Shown: positions 17,829 through 27,755 of the stretch, piece by piece
How the letters are laid out: each line of letters begins with the position of its first letter
Numbering within the stretch: the first letter of the stretch is position 1
Assembly (NCBI RefSeq): GCF_900176345.1
Contig: NZ_FWXU01000017.1
Coordinates: 62,001 to 126,000, forward strand
Source: Rhizobium sp. RU36D
GTDB lineage: Bacteria > Pseudomonadota > Alphaproteobacteria > Rhizobiales > Rhizobiaceae
Length of the DNA: 64,000 nt
Direction of reading: 5' to 3'
Position numbers and translations under genes: made by a program
The notes under the pieces: generated by a model
What the model saw: the letters and a program-made list of their open reading frames with translations, nothing else
What the model was told of the DNA's origin: nothing
Databases searched by the model: none

Positions 17829-20657
17829 TCAGGCCCTGTTTCTCTTCTGCACCAGAACCCCGCGCGGCGGGGTGGGCGCGATGATGCCGGAGGGCATGCG
17901 GTCGCGCAACTCATCCGGCTGCTCTGCCATGACCGTCTTCAGCCTCGCGGTGATGTTGGCCTGCCGGTTGTCGTTGGTCACCTTCTGGCCGATCAGGTCA
18001 GTCACATAGAAGGTGTCGATGACCTTTTCACCGAAGGTCGTGATGCGGGCGGAATGGATGTCGAGCGACAGGTCGGACAGCACCGCGGTGATCTCGGCCA
18101 GAAGGCCGATCCTGTCCAGGCACTCCACCTCGATGACGGTGAACTTGTTCGACAGGGTGTTGGAGATCGTCACATGCGGAGCGATGGTGAAGGTCTTGTT
18201 CTTGCGCTTGCCCTTGCTGCGGGTAGCGATCACGTCAGGCAGCCGCTTCTTGCCCGAGAGCACGCCCTCGATCATCGTGCCGATGGAGGCGGCGCGGCGC
18301 ATCTCATCCTCATCGATGGGGAATTCCCGATTGATCAGGATCGTATCGAGCGCGCGGCCGTCGGAGGTCGTGAAGATCTGGGCGTCGGCGATGTTGGCGC
18401 CCGCCGCCGCGCAGGCGCCAGCGATGATCGACAGCAGCCGGGGATGGTCGGGCGACAGAACGGTGATTTCGGTGATCGCGTGGAACTGATGGGTGCGCAC
18501 CATCGTGGCCAGCGCCTGCTTGGACTTGTCCGCCTGCCGGATGAAATGCGCGTGGCGAACCTGATCCTCCAGATCGACGGAGAGCAGGTAGGGTTCGTAA
18601 TGCAGCTTGGTATAGGTCTTCTGGTCCTTCTGGCTCCAGTCGCCCAGAGCCTTGGTCAGCGATTCCGCGGCGTGCTTGGCGCGCTCCTTGCGCGAGACTT
18701 CGGAAAATCCGCCGGATAACAAAAGCTCGGTCTCGTAGTAGAGCGTGCGCAGCAGCTGTCCCTTCCAGCCGTTCCAGACACCGGGCCCCACGGCCCTGAT
18801 ATCGCAGACCGTCAGGATCAGCAGCATCTTCAGCCGGTCGAGCGATTGCACCTTCTCGGCAAAGTCGGTGATGGTCTTGCGGTCATGCAGATCGCGCGTC
18901 TGGGCAACCATCGACATCAGCAGGTGCTGCTCGATCAGCCAGGCCACCAGTTCGGTCTGCTTCGGCGTCAAGCCAAGCCGGGGGCAGAGCTTGCGCGCGA
19001 CGCGGGCACCGGCAATCGAATGGTCTTCCTGCCGCCCCTTGGCAACGTCATGCAGCAGCACAGCGACATACAGCGATTGCCGGTCCTCGATGCCCGGCAT
19101 CAGCTTGGCAGCGAGAGGATGGGGCTCATCCGCCAGGCCCTTGTCGATTTCCGAGAGCACTTCGACGGTGCGGATCAGATGCTCATCGACGGTATAGTGA
19201 TGATACATGTTGAACTGCATCATCGAGACGATCTTGCCGAATTCCGGCAGGAAACGCCCCAGCACACCGGCCTCGTTCATGCGTCTCAGGATCAGCGCGG
19301 GGTCGCGCTTCGACGTCAGCATGGCGAAGAACAGGCGATTGGCCTCCGCGCTCTCCCTGAATGTGTTGTCGATCAGGGACAGGGAACGGGTGACACCCTT
19401 CAGCGCATCCGGATGGAACTCCAGTCCGTTCAAGTCCGCGACATGGAACAGCCGCATGATCGAGAGCGGATCGCGCTTGAAGACGTCGGGATTGGCGAGC
19501 GCAATACGGCCCTTGTCCTCAATGAACTCGATTGTGCCCGGTATCTTGCGCGGGCGGTTGGCGAAGCGTCCAAATACGGCTGTCAGCCCCGGCGCTGCCT
19601 TGGCCTGTTGCTCCTCCAGGGTGGCGCAGACGATGCGGGTCAGGTCACCCACCTGCTTCGCCACCAGGAAGTAGTGCTTCATGAAACGTTCGACCGCCGA
19701 GAGGCCCGGACGGGCCTGGTAGCCGAGGTTGCGGGCGATCTCGGACTGGATGTCGAAGGACAGGCGCTCCTCCGGCTTGCCGGTGAGATAATGCATGTGG
19801 CAGCGCACGGCCCAGAGGAAATCCTCGGCCTTCTGGAACAGGCGCAATTCCTGGCGTGACAGGACCCCCAGCTTGACCAACTCTGCCGTGTCGCGGACGC
19901 TGTAATTGTATTTGGCGATCCAGAACAATGTGTTGAGGTCGCGAAGGCCGCCCTTGCCTTCCTTGACATTGGGTTCGACCAGATAGCGGGTGTCACCGGC
20001 CTTGCGGTGACGCTCGTCACGCTCGGCAAGCTTGGCGGCGATGAATTCCGGTGCGGTACGCGCTGCAACCTCGTCATCGAAGCGCTTCGCCAGTTCGCGG
20101 ACCAGATCCTCGCGACCGCAGACGAAGCGGGTTTCGAGGATGGCGGTGCGGATCGTCATGTCGGACTTGGCAAGCCGCAGGCATTCGTCCACCGTCCGGG
20201 TGGCGTGGCCGACCTTGAAGCCGATATCCCAGAGAAGATAAAGCAGGAACTCGACCGCCTTGTTCATCTCCGTTCCGCTCTTCGGCGGCAGCAGGAACAG
20301 AAGGTCGATGTCAGACCCCGGCGCCAGCGTTCCACGGCCGTATCCGCCGACCGCCGCCACGGCAATGCGGTCGGCATTGTCGGGATAGACATAGGTCGTC
20401 ACGACGCCGAGGATCACGCGGATCAAATGATCCTGCAGCCAGGACAGCGACGTTGCGCATGCAAGCCCATGCCCATTCTCATACAGCCGCGTGCGCGCGA
20501 CCTCCCTGCCGTCGGTATAGGCCTTCTTCAGGATGGGCAGCAAAGCGGTGCGTATTTCCAGCAAACTGCCCTTGAGGGGCGTCGCGACGGCATCGCATTC
20601 GGCTCTGAGGGCGGCGATATCGATCAGATCGCCGTATTCTACGTCTGTTCTAGCCAT
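17829..20657 (-). CDS. glnD: Bifunctional uridylyltransferase/uridylyl-removing enzyme GlnD
   Basis: 942 residues. GlnD senses glutamine and uridylylates or de-uridylylates PII proteins, setting nitrogen status signalling. The nucleotidyltransferase motif is [19 protein letters not shown] (about 104-122). The HD domain has [17 protein letters not shown] (about 520-536). Two ACT domains at the C-terminus (about 730-920) bind glutamine. It starts 97 nt after the mutS stop on the same strand. rpoN and ptsN elsewhere in the window belong to the same nitrogen-control network. Confidence 0.97.
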   Translation of the reverse strand: MARTDVEYGDLIDIAALRAECDAVATPLKGSLLEIRTALLPILKKAYTDGREVARTRLYENGHGLACATSLSWLQDHLIRVILGVVTTYVYPDNADRIAVAAVGGYGRGTLAPGSDIDLLFLLPPKSGTEMNKAVEFLLYLLWDIGFKVGHATRTVDECLRLAKSDMTIRTAILETRFVCGREDLVRELAKRFDDEVAARTAPEFIAAKLAERDERHRKAGDTRYLVEPNVKEGKGGLRDLNTLFWIAKYNYSVRDTAELVKLGVLSRQELRLFQKAEDFLWAVRCHMHYLTGKPEERLSFDIQSEIARNLGYQARPGLSAVERFMKHYFLVAKQVGDLTRIVCATLEEQQAKAAPGLTAVFGRFANRPRKIPGTIEFIEDKGRIALANPDVFKRDPLSIMRLFHVADLNGLEFHPDALKGVTRSLSLIDNTFRESAEANRLFFAMLTSKRDPALILRRMNEAGVLGRFLPEFGKIVSMMQFNMYHHYTVDEHLIRTVEVLSEIDKGLADEPHPLAAKLMPGIEDRQSLYVAVLLHDVAKGRQEDHSIAGARVARKLCPRLGLTPKQTELVAWLIEQHLLMSMVAQTRDLHDRKTITDFAEKVQSLDRLKMLLILTVCDIRAVGPGVWNGWKGQLLRTLYYETELLLSGGFSEVSRKERAKHAAESLTKALGDWSQKDQKTYTKLHYEPYLLSVDLEDQVRHAHFIRQADKSKQALATMVRTHQFHAITEITVLSPDHPRLLSIIAGACAAAGANIADAQIFTTSDGRALDTILINREFPIDEDEMRRAASIGTMIEGVLSGKKRLPDVIATRSKGKRKNKTFTIAPHVTISNTLSNKFTVIEVECLDRIGLLAEITAVLSDLSLDIHSARITTFGEKVIDTFYVTDLIGQKVTNDNRQANITARLKTVMAEQPDELRDRMPSGIIAPTPPRGVLVQKRNRA

Positions 20658-20754
20658 GGGCTCTGGCGTCTTGTCCGTGTTGGCGCGCTTCGGGAGATGC
20701 GCGTTGGCAGGCGCTATAGCAAGATTGCCGCGCCGAAGACAGGCATATTAGGGG

Positions 20755-23493
20755 TCAAGCCTTGCCAAGTTGTTTCTTCAGACCATACAGCGCTTCCAGT
20801 GCCTGACGAGGCGTCATGTCGTCCAAATCGAGCGCTTTCAAGGCTTCCTCGACCTTTGAGGGGCCTGCCTTGGCCGCCTCCTCGCGCCGCACGGCGACCT
20901 GGAAGAGCGGCAGGTCGTCAATGAGTTGGTGTGCGGGGTTCTTCCGATCGCCGTCTTCCAGGCGGGTCAGGACATCGCGCGCCCGCGCCACGACAGAGGC
21001 GGGCAGGCCTGCAAGGCGTGCCACCTGGATGCCGTAAGACCGATCAGCGGCGCCGGGTCCGACCTCATGCAGGAAGACGACATCGCCCTCCCATTCCTTC
21101 ACCCGCATCGTGGCGTTGGAGAGCCGGCCGAGCTTTTCGGAAAGTGCGGTCAATTCATGGAAGTGCGTGGCAAACAGCGCCCGGCAGCGATTGACCTCAT
21201 GCAGATGCTCGACCGCCGCCCAGGCGATCGACAGGCCGTCGAAGGTGGCGGTGCCGCGGCCGATTTCGTCGAGGATCACCAGCGCCCGCTCGCCTGCCTG
21301 GTTGAGGATCGCGGCCGTCTCCACCATCTCGACCATGAAGGTCGAGCGTCCGCGAGCGAGATCGTCGGAGGCGCCAACGCGGGAGAACAGCCGATCGACA
21401 ATGCCGATATGGGCGGAGCCTGCGGGCACGAACGAGCCCATCTGCGCCATGATGGCGATCAGAGCGTTCTGGCGCAGGAAGGTGGATTTACCGCCCATGT
21501 TCGGGCCGGTCAGCAGCCAGATCGCCCCATGCGTTTCGTTGAGCCCGGGTGACAGGTCGCAATTGTTGGCGATGAACGGCCCCTGGGACTGTCGCCTCAA
21601 CGCCTGCTCCACGACGGGATGGCGGCCGGCGACGATCGAAAACATCTTGCTGTCATCGACCAGGGGCCGGCAATATCCCTGCTCGTCGGCCAGATCCGCC
21701 AGGCCGGCTGCGACATCGATGACGGCCAAGGCGCGGGCCGCACGCTTGATCGGCTCGGCGGCGGCCACGACATCGGCGGTCATTTCGGCAAATACGGCGA
21801 GCTCGATATCGAGCGCCTGGCCTGCGGCATTGGCAATGCGGCTTTCGAGGTCGGCCAATTCGGTCGTGGTGAAACGCATGGCATTGGCCATGGTCTGGCG
21901 ATGGATGAAGCGGGACTTGGCCGCCTCACCCTCCGTCATAGGGCCGGCATTGTTTGCCGTGACCTCGATGAAATAGCCGAGCACGTTGTTGTGCTTGATC
22001 TTGAGCGACTTGATGCCGGTTTCCTCGGCATATTGCAGTTGCAGGCCGGCAATCACGCGGCGCGACTGATCGCGCAGCGCGCGGGCTTCGTCGAGATCGG
22101 CCCTTGCCCCTTCCCGCAGGAAGCCGCCATCGCGTTTCAACAAAGGCAGCTCGTCGGCGAGCCGGGCGGCCAGCCGCTCCGCCAAGGCCGGCGGCAGGGC
22201 CTGCAGCGCCGCATGGGCATCCGCGAGTTCCTGCGGCAGAAGCCCCTGGCGCCCGAGCAGGTCCGATATCTCGGTCGCAGCGCCAAGGCCAGCGAGGATC
22301 GCGCCGAGATCGCGCGGGCCGCCCCGGTCCAGCGCTAGGCGTGACAGGGCCCGCGGCATATCCGGCACCTGCTTGAGCAGCGCCCGCAAGCCATCGGCCA
22401 GCGATGGACTGTTCAGAAGGAAGGCAATCGAATCCTGCCGTTCGACGATTGCGGCCGCATCCGTCAGCGGCGACATCAGCCGCTCGGCCAGCATGCGCGC
22501 GCCGCCGCCGGTGACCGTGCGATCGATGGCTTTCAGCAGCGATCCGTCGCGACTGCCGGACAAGGTCTTGACCAATTCCAGATTGGCGCGGGTGGCCGGA
22601 TCGATAAACAATGTCGACGATGCATTTTGCCGTTCCGGCAGGCCGAGCGGCGGACGCTCGGAGATCTGCGTCTTCTCGACATAGGCGACGGCCGCGGCGG
22701 CAGCCGCGAGTTCCACTCTTGAAAAGGTGCCGAAACCATCCAGCGTGCCGACACCAAAATAGCGCGCTATGCGGCCCTCAGCGGTAGCACTATCGAACAA
22801 GACAGCCGGCTGTGGAACCGCTACGCGGCCGATAACATCGAACACCGACCGCAATTCGGGATCGTGGAACAGCGTGTCTGCCAGGATCAGCTCGCGCGGC
22901 TCGATGCGCAGGATATCCGACAGAAGCCGCGTCTCATCGGTTTCCGCCAGATGGAAGACACCGGTCGAAATATCGATCCAGGCCAGCGCCATCTGCGAGG
23001 CAGCCGAACCGCGCAGACGCGCCAACGCCATCAGGTAATTCGACTCGGACGGCGAAAGAAGCTTGTCTTCCGTCAGCGTGCCCGGCGTCACCAGACGCAC
23101 CACATCGCGCCGGACGACCGATTTGCCGCCGCGCTTCTTCGCTTCGGCCGGGTCTTCCACCTGCTCGCAGACTGCCACACGGAAGCCCAGCGCGATCAGC
23201 TTCTGCAGGTAGTCGTCCGCTGCATGAACCGGCACGCCGCACATCGGGATATCAAGCCCCATATGCTGGCCGCGCTTCGTCAGGGTGATGCCAAGCGCGC
23301 GCGATGCCTCGATCGCATCCTCGAAGAACAGTTCGTAGAAATCGCCCATCCGGTAGAACAGCAGCGAGCCCGGATTGTTGGCCTTGATCTCGATGAACTG
23401 CTCCATCATCGGCGTCGCCGAGGCACGGCTTTCGGCCGATGCGAGATCGGCAGCATTCAGAACCTCGGTTGCGGGAGCATGGTTGACTATCAC
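20755..23493 (-). CDS. mutS: DNA mismatch repair ATPase MutS
   Basis: About 912 residues from a GTG at 23493-23491. The mismatch-binding domain begins [30 protein letters not shown], including the FxE-type wedge region further on. The ATPase has Walker [16 protein letters not shown] and Walker [18 protein letters not shown]. The longest frame reaches an ATG at 23577, leaving only 32 bp to the divergent tme gene and adding a hydrophobic stretch unlike MutS, so an inner start is preferred. The exact start is uncertain (GTG 23493, or an ATG near TPMMEQF). MutL is not in the window. Confidence 0.94.
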   Translation of the reverse strand: MIVNHAPATEVLNAADLASAESRASATPMMEQFIEIKANNPGSLLFYRMGDFYELFFEDAIEASRALGITLTKRGQHMGLDIPMCGVPVHAADDYLQKLIALGFRVAVCEQVEDPAEAKKRGGKSVVRRDVVRLVTPGTLTEDKLLSPSESNYLMALARLRGSAASQMALAWIDISTGVFHLAETDETRLLSDILRIEPRELILADTLFHDPELRSVFDVIGRVAVPQPAVLFDSATAEGRIARYFGVGTLDGFGTFSRVELAAAAAAVAYVEKTQISERPPLGLPERQNASSTLFIDPATRANLELVKTLSGSRDGSLLKAIDRTVTGGGARMLAERLMSPLTDAAAIVERQDSIAFLLNSPSLADGLRALLKQVPDMPRALSRLALDRGGPRDLGAILAGLGAATEISDLLGRQGLLPQELADAHAALQALPPALAERLAARLADELPLLKRDGGFLREGARADLDEARALRDQSRRVIAGLQLQYAEETGIKSLKIKHNNVLGYFIEVTANNAGPMTEGEAAKSRFIHRQTMANAMRFTTTELADLESRIANAAGQALDIELAVFAEMTADVVAAAEPIKRAARALAVIDVAAGLADLADEQGYCRPLVDDSKMFSIVAGRHPVVEQALRRQSQGPFIANNCDLSPGLNETHGAIWLLTGPNMGGKSTFLRQNALIAIMAQMGSFVPAGSAHIGIVDRLFSRVGASDDLARGRSTFMVEMVETAAILNQAGERALVILDEIGRGTATFDGLSIAWAAVEHLHEVNRCRALFATHFHELTALSEKLGRLSNATMRVKEWEGDVVFLHEVGPGAADRSYGIQVARLAGLPASVVARARDVLTRLEDGDRKNPAHQLIDDLPLFQVAVRREEAAKAGPSKVEEALKALDLDDMTPRQALEALYGLKKQLGKA

Positions 23494-23609
23494 GGCCAAA
23501 TTGTTTTCTTGAGGGAAAAAGTCGTGCCACACTAACGACGTCGGAACAGCAAAGACAACAACAAAGGGCATACGCAAAGACGGATGCCCACAGCTAGGTT
23601 AGAGGGAAC

Positions 23610-25895
23610 ATGCCGCAGAAGGACAAGGTCGGGAGAACCCGTACGTCTGTCACCGAGCAGGAGGCGCTCGATTTCCACGCACAGGGACGACCGGGAAAGC
23701 TGGAGATTTCGCCGACCAAGGCCATGGCCACGCAGCGCGATCTGTCGCTGGCCTACTCCCCCGGTGTCGCGGTCCCCGTTAAGGCGATCGCCGCCGATCC
23801 GGCCACGGCCTACGACTACACGACGCGCGGAAACATGGTCGCGGTGATCTCGAACGGCACGGCGATCCTGGGACTTGGCAATCTCGGCGCGCTTGCCTCC
23901 AAGCCGGTCATGGAGGGCAAGGCGGTGCTGTTCAAGCGTTTCGCCGACGTCGACAGCATCGACCTGGAGGTCGATACGGAAAATGTCGACGAATTCATCA
24001 ATTGCGTCCGCTATCTCGGCCCTTCCTTCGGCGGCATCAATCTCGAAGACATCAAGGCGCCGGACTGCTTCATCATCGAGCAGCGCCTGCGGGAGTTGAT
24101 GGACATCCCCGTATTCCACGACGACCAGCACGGCACCGCGATCATTGCGGCGGCCGGCCTGATCAACGCGCTGGAACTGACCGGCCGCGACTTCAAGACC
24201 ACCAAGCTGGTCTGCAACGGAGCGGGTGCGGCCGCCATCGCCTGCATCGAGCTGATCAAGAGCATGGGCTTCACGCCCGACAATATCACGCTTTGTGATA
24301 CCAAGGGCGTCATCTACCAGGGCCGCACCGAAGGCATGAACCAGTGGAAGTCGGCCCATGCGGTGAAGACTGACGCCCGCAGCCTGACAGAGGCGATGAA
24401 GGGCGCCGACGTGGTGTTCGGCCTCTCCCAGAAGGGCGCCTTCTCCGCCGAAATGATCCGCGACATGGCGCCGAAACCGATCATCTTCGCCATGGCCAAT
24501 CCCGATCCGGAGATCACCCCGGAAGAGGTGCACGAGATCCGCGACGACGCCATCATGGCAACAGGGCGTTCGGACTATCCGAACCAGGTCAACAACGTCC
24601 TTGGCTTTCCCTATATCTTCCGCGGCGCGCTTGACGTTCGCGCCCGGCAGATCAACGATGCGATGAAGATCGCCGCCGCCCGTGCTCTGGCAAGCCTCGC
24701 CCGCGAGGACGTGCCTGACGATGTCGCCGCGGCCTATCAGGGCAATCGGCCCCGCTTCGGCCCGCAATATATCATCCCGGTTCCCTTCGATCCGCGCCTG
24801 ATCTCGGCAATCCCGGTTGCAGTCGCCCATGCGGCGATGGAAAGTGGCGTCGCGCAAAAGGCGATCGAGGACCTCAACGCCTATGCGCAAGAGCTTTCGG
24901 CGCGGCGCGACCCGATCGCGGCGACGACGCAGCGGCTCTATGAGCGGGTGCGAAAATATCCCAAGCGCGTGGTCTTTGCCGAGGGTGAAGAAGAACAGGT
25001 CATGCGCGCGGCGATCTCGTTTGCCACACAGGGGCTCGGCACCGCCATCCTGCTCGGCCGCGACGAACCGTTGAAGGCGACCGCAGAGCGGGCCGGCATC
25101 GACCTGGACCGTCCGGGGATCGAGCTTGTCAATGCCCGCGTTTCAACCCGGGTCGAGGCCTATACCGAATATCTCTACACCCGGCTGCAGCGAAAGGGCT
25201 ACCTGCTGCGCGATTGCCAGCGGCTGATCAACACCGACCGCAACCACTTCGCGGCCTGCATGGTGGCGCTGGGTGATGCCGATGCGATGGTGACGGGCAC
25301 GACGCGAAATTATTCGACCGCGCTCGAGGATGTTCGCCGCTGCATCGATCCGCAGCCGGGGCATCGCGTGATCGGCGTGTCGCTGGCGTTGGCCCGCGGC
25401 CGCACGGTTCTGGTGGCCGATACCGCGGTTCACGATATGCCGACCGCTGAAGAGCTGGCCGATATCGCCGAGGAAGCGGCAGGCCTTGCGCGCCGCATGG
25501 GCTACGAGCCGCGCGTGGCGCTCCTCGCCTATTCCACCTTCGGCCATCCCACCGGGGAACGCTCCGAGCGTGTGCGCGAGGCGGTGAAGATCCTCGACAA
25601 GCGGCGGGTGGACTTCGAATATGACGGCGAGATGGGGGCCGACGTGGCGCTCAACCATCACCGCATGGAGCAGTATCCTTTCTGCCGCCTGTCCAGCACC
25701 GCCAATGTGCTGGTCATGCCGGCGATCCATTCCGCCGCGATCTCGACCCGCATGCTGCAGGAACTTGGCGGCTCCACCGTCATCGGCCCCTTGCTGGTCG
25801 GCCTGGAAAAGTCGGTGCAGATCGCGCAAATGGGGTCGAAGGACACCGATATCGTCAACATGGCGACCATCGCAGCCTACAACGCCGGCGACTGA
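23610..25895 (+). CDS. tme: NADP-dependent malic enzyme with C-terminal phosphotransacetylase-like domain
   Basis: 761 residues. The N-terminal malic enzyme (about 1-430) oxidatively decarboxylates malate to pyruvate: TRGNMVAVISNGTAILGLGN, FHDDQHGTAIIAAAGL (metal site) and VCNGAGAAAIACIEL (dinucleotide fold). The C-terminal 320 residues (from about 445, KYPKRVVFAEGEEEQVMRAA) resemble phosphate acetyltransferase, a fusion typical of rhizobial malic enzymes. In Sinorhizobium the malic enzyme gene beside mutS is remembered as tme (NADP form), while the paralogue dme lies elsewhere. The symbol relies on that gene order. Confidence 0.9.
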   Translation: MPQKDKVGRTRTSVTEQEALDFHAQGRPGKLEISPTKAMATQRDLSLAYSPGVAVPVKAIAADPATAYDYTTRGNMVAVISNGTAILGLGNLGALASKPVMEGKAVLFKRFADVDSIDLEVDTENVDEFINCVRYLGPSFGGINLEDIKAPDCFIIEQRLRELMDIPVFHDDQHGTAIIAAAGLINALELTGRDFKTTKLVCNGAGAAAIACIELIKSMGFTPDNITLCDTKGVIYQGRTEGMNQWKSAHAVKTDARSLTEAMKGADVVFGLSQKGAFSAEMIRDMAPKPIIFAMANPDPEITPEEVHEIRDDAIMATGRSDYPNQVNNVLGFPYIFRGALDVRARQINDAMKIAAARALASLAREDVPDDVAAAYQGNRPRFGPQYIIPVPFDPRLISAIPVAVAHAAMESGVAQKAIEDLNAYAQELSARRDPIAATTQRLYERVRKYPKRVVFAEGEEEQVMRAAISFATQGLGTAILLGRDEPLKATAERAGIDLDRPGIELVNARVSTRVEAYTEYLYTRLQRKGYLLRDCQRLINTDRNHFAACMVALGDADAMVTGTTRNYSTALEDVRRCIDPQPGHRVIGVSLALARGRTVLVADTAVHDMPTAEELADIAEEAAGLARRMGYEPRVALLAYSTFGHPTGERSERVREAVKILDKRRVDFEYDGEMGADVALNHHRMEQYPFCRLSSTANVLVMPAIHSAAISTRMLQELGGSTVIGPLLVGLEKSVQIAQMGSKDTDIVNMATIAAYNAGD

Positions 25896-25900
25896 AAGCC

Positions 25901-26404
25901 TCAGGTCTCCGGCGGGTGCGCGACCGGTCGGAGACCTGAACCGCTTGTCCTGTTTCGCCACAGCACGATGGCCGTCACCCAGACTGCGATTTCCAGCAGG
26001 AAGGTCCAGTGCAGCACAAATGACAGGATCCAGTTGCTGTAGGTCGCTGGAATGGTCACCATTTCGTATAGGCGATCGTTCCACGGCCAAAGCCACATGA
26101 TGCCGCCGCAGATGCTGTCCAGCACTAGGTGCATGGCGATCGCGGCAAAGAACACCAGCCCGGTGCGCAGATAACCCGTATAATAGAGCAGCGGCAGTGC
26201 GAGCACTGATATAGCAATCCAGAAGGACGGAATGTGCACCCAGTACCGGTGATGATGGATCGTCTGCCCGTCGACGAACAGGAAGAAAAACATGTCGAAA
26301 TCGGGGAAGATCGCGCCGAGCGGTGCTGCCGGGTAGACATGGGGCACTTTGCGCGAGATGGCACGTGCCAGGCAGTAGCCTGAGGGAAGATGCGCAGTCA
26401 GCAT
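25901..26404 (-). CDS. Small integral membrane protein, DUF457/YdjM-like (putative metal-dependent hydrolase)
   Basis: About 167 residues from the ATG at 26404 (MLTAHLPSGYCLARA). Four to five hydrophobic segments are visible. His/Asp-rich motifs sit at membrane edges: MLTAHLPSGY, FPDFDMFFF, TIHHHRYWVHIP and AMHLVLDSICGGIMWLWPW. This pattern (H near the N-terminus, PDxD, HRxxxH, HxxxD) resembles the YdjM/DUF457 inner-membrane family, proposed to be hydrolases. The actual reaction is unknown. It converges on tme. Confidence 0.7.
   Translation of the reverse strand: MLTAHLPSGYCLARAISRKVPHVYPAAPLGAIFPDFDMFFFLFVDGQTIHHHRYWVHIPSFWIAISVLALPLLYYTGYLRTGLVFFAAIAMHLVLDSICGGIMWLWPWNDRLYEMVTIPATYSNWILSFVLHWTFLLEIAVWVTAIVLWRNRTSGSGLRPVAHPPET
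25902..25938. terminator. Long inverted repeat at convergent 3' ends of tme and the membrane protein gene
   Basis: CAGGTCTCCG (25902-25911) and CGGAGACCTG (25929-25938) pair perfectly over 10 bp with a 17-nt loop. The repeat starts six bases after the tme stop and lies inside the last codons of the opposite gene. No T-tract follows. It may end tme transcription or protect the 3' end. Confidence 0.4.
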
Positions 26405-26488
26405 GATCGCTCCGAGACGTTTCACACATCATACGGACGCGACTTCAGGCGGAACTAAGGCCATTCTCGCCGGTTTCACAAAAGGCGC

Positions 26489-27403
26489 CTAACGCCGCAA
26501 GGCCGCCTGCTCCAGCCGCTGCATGTCTTCCTGCATGGCCTCCCTGATCCATCTCTTGAAGGCCTCGACCTTGGGTATGCCGCGCATTCCCTCCGCGGTG
26601 ACGAAATAGTGCCCGTCACCTGTCGGCACCCATGGGCCGAAGGGCGCCACCAATTGGCCCGCCTGGATGGCATGGGAGGCGACGATCTGCCAGGCCAGCA
26701 TCACGCCCTGCCCCGCGATGGTGGCATCCAGGCAAAGCGAGGCCTCGTTGAAGACGTGGCGCGCCTTGATGGCCCGACCGGCAAGACCGACGGATCCCAG
26801 CCAGACATCCCAGCTGAACATGGCGCGTCCGTCGATAACCGCCGGCAGGTTCAAGAGGTCTTCCGGCGTCTTCAGCTTTTCGCCAATTGCCGGTGCGCAA
26901 ACCGGGAAGACTTTCTGCTGCAACAGCAATTCCGAGCGCACGCCGGGCCACTGACCTTTGCCGACGCGAATGCAGAGGTCGATATCGGAGCCTGTCGGGT
27001 CGACCAGTTGCGTCGTGGCGTCGAGCCGGATGTTGATGTCGGGATAGCGCTCTGAAAACTCCGACAACCGATAGACCAGCCATCGTGCGGCAAAGACCGG
27101 GGCGACCGAGATCGTCAGGACATTGTCATCGCGGCATTTGAGGGCGGAGACGGCAGTCGACAGCAGGCGGAACGCTTCGGCAAACCGGGGCAATGCCGAT
27201 TGGCCGAGCTCTGTCGGTACCATGCCCTTGGGTTGCCGCTCGAAAAGCTGATGCCCCAGTTGATGCTCCGCCTTGATCACCTGCTGGCTGACGGCGCCGA
27301 CCGACACGCCCAGCTCGTCGGCGGCTGCCTGCAGCGAACCAAGCCGACCCACCGCCTCCACCGCACGCAAGCCGTTCAAATGCACCTGATTGAGATTACG
27401 CAT
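26489..27403 (-). CDS. LysR-family transcriptional regulator, GcvA/AmpR-like
   Basis: 304 residues. An N-terminal winged helix-turn-helix (about 6-65, LNGLRAVEAVGRLGSLQAAADELGVSVGAVSQQV) and a periplasmic-binding-like effector domain (about 90-295). The helix-turn-helix sequence and LGQSALPRFAEAFRLLSTAV resemble the GcvA/AmpR branch, which controls a divergent neighbour in many cases. A 7-bp inverted repeat (27428-27468) lies in the 106 bp to the divergent small gene. Effector and targets are unknown. Confidence 0.88.
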   Translation of the reverse strand: MRNLNQVHLNGLRAVEAVGRLGSLQAAADELGVSVGAVSQQVIKAEHQLGHQLFERQPKGMVPTELGQSALPRFAEAFRLLSTAVSALKCRDDNVLTISVAPVFAARWLVYRLSEFSERYPDINIRLDATTQLVDPTGSDIDLCIRVGKGQWPGVRSELLLQQKVFPVCAPAIGEKLKTPEDLLNLPAVIDGRAMFSWDVWLGSVGLAGRAIKARHVFNEASLCLDATIAGQGVMLAWQIVASHAIQAGQLVAPFGPWVPTGDGHYFVTAEGMRGIPKVEAFKRWIREAMQEDMQRLEQAALRR

Positions 27404-27427
27404 ATAGAAAAGCTACAGGAGCCAACC

Positions 27428-27468
27428 GATAATCTCAATTGAATTTGGGAGTCAGCGGTTTGATTATC
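27428..27468. promoter_or_regulatory. Inverted repeat between the LysR gene and the divergent small gene, candidate operator
   Basis: GATAATC (27428-27434) and GATTATC (27462-27468) are perfect inverted 7-mers, 27 bp apart, in the divergent intergenic region. LysR proteins often bind dyads in such positions. Each arm also contains the AT-type ends of a T-N11-A element. Confidence 0.4.
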
Positions 27469-27509
27469 CGTCCATTCGCGGCGGTTTTTCGCTTTGGAAG
27501 GATAAGGCC

Positions 27510-27755
27510 ATGCTAAAGATTTTCTTGGATTGGGTGCAGAGCCGGCAGCCGAGTTCTTGCGACCAGGCGAACTGGCGGCAGGACCCGCTGGCCCATCCGG
27601 CTATTAGCCGCATGAGCCCATACGAACTGGCAGATCTTGTGGTGCCACCAGAGGCGACCCCACCGGTCTCTCGTTCCGTGAAGCGTTCGGCAGCCATCGC
27701 CGTGCGGCCCGCATCGATTTCACGCGAACTGCCGACGGTGTCTGCCTGCTGCTAG
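27510..27755 (+). CDS. Small hypothetical protein, distantly DUF1127-like, divergent from the LysR gene
   Basis: 81 residues with a GGAAGGA Shine-Dalgarno about 10 nt before the ATG. The segment DPLAHPAISRMSPYELADL resembles the LSRLSDRELADIG core of short Arg-rich DUF1127 proteins and related small proteins seen in rhizobia, but the Arg-rich N-terminus is missing. Two Cys residues end the protein (SACC). It is divergently arranged with the LysR regulator and a likely target. Its TAG stop shares the palindrome CTAG with the olsB stop on the other strand. Confidence 0.55.
   Translation: MLKIFLDWVQSRQPSSCDQANWRQDPLAHPAISRMSPYELADLVVPPEATPPVSRSVKRSAAIAVRPASISRELPTVSACC

Noticed and set aside
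25143..26432. 429-codon minus-strand open frame spanning the tme 3' end
   Set aside because: Runs antisense through tme and in another frame through the membrane protein gene; no motif.
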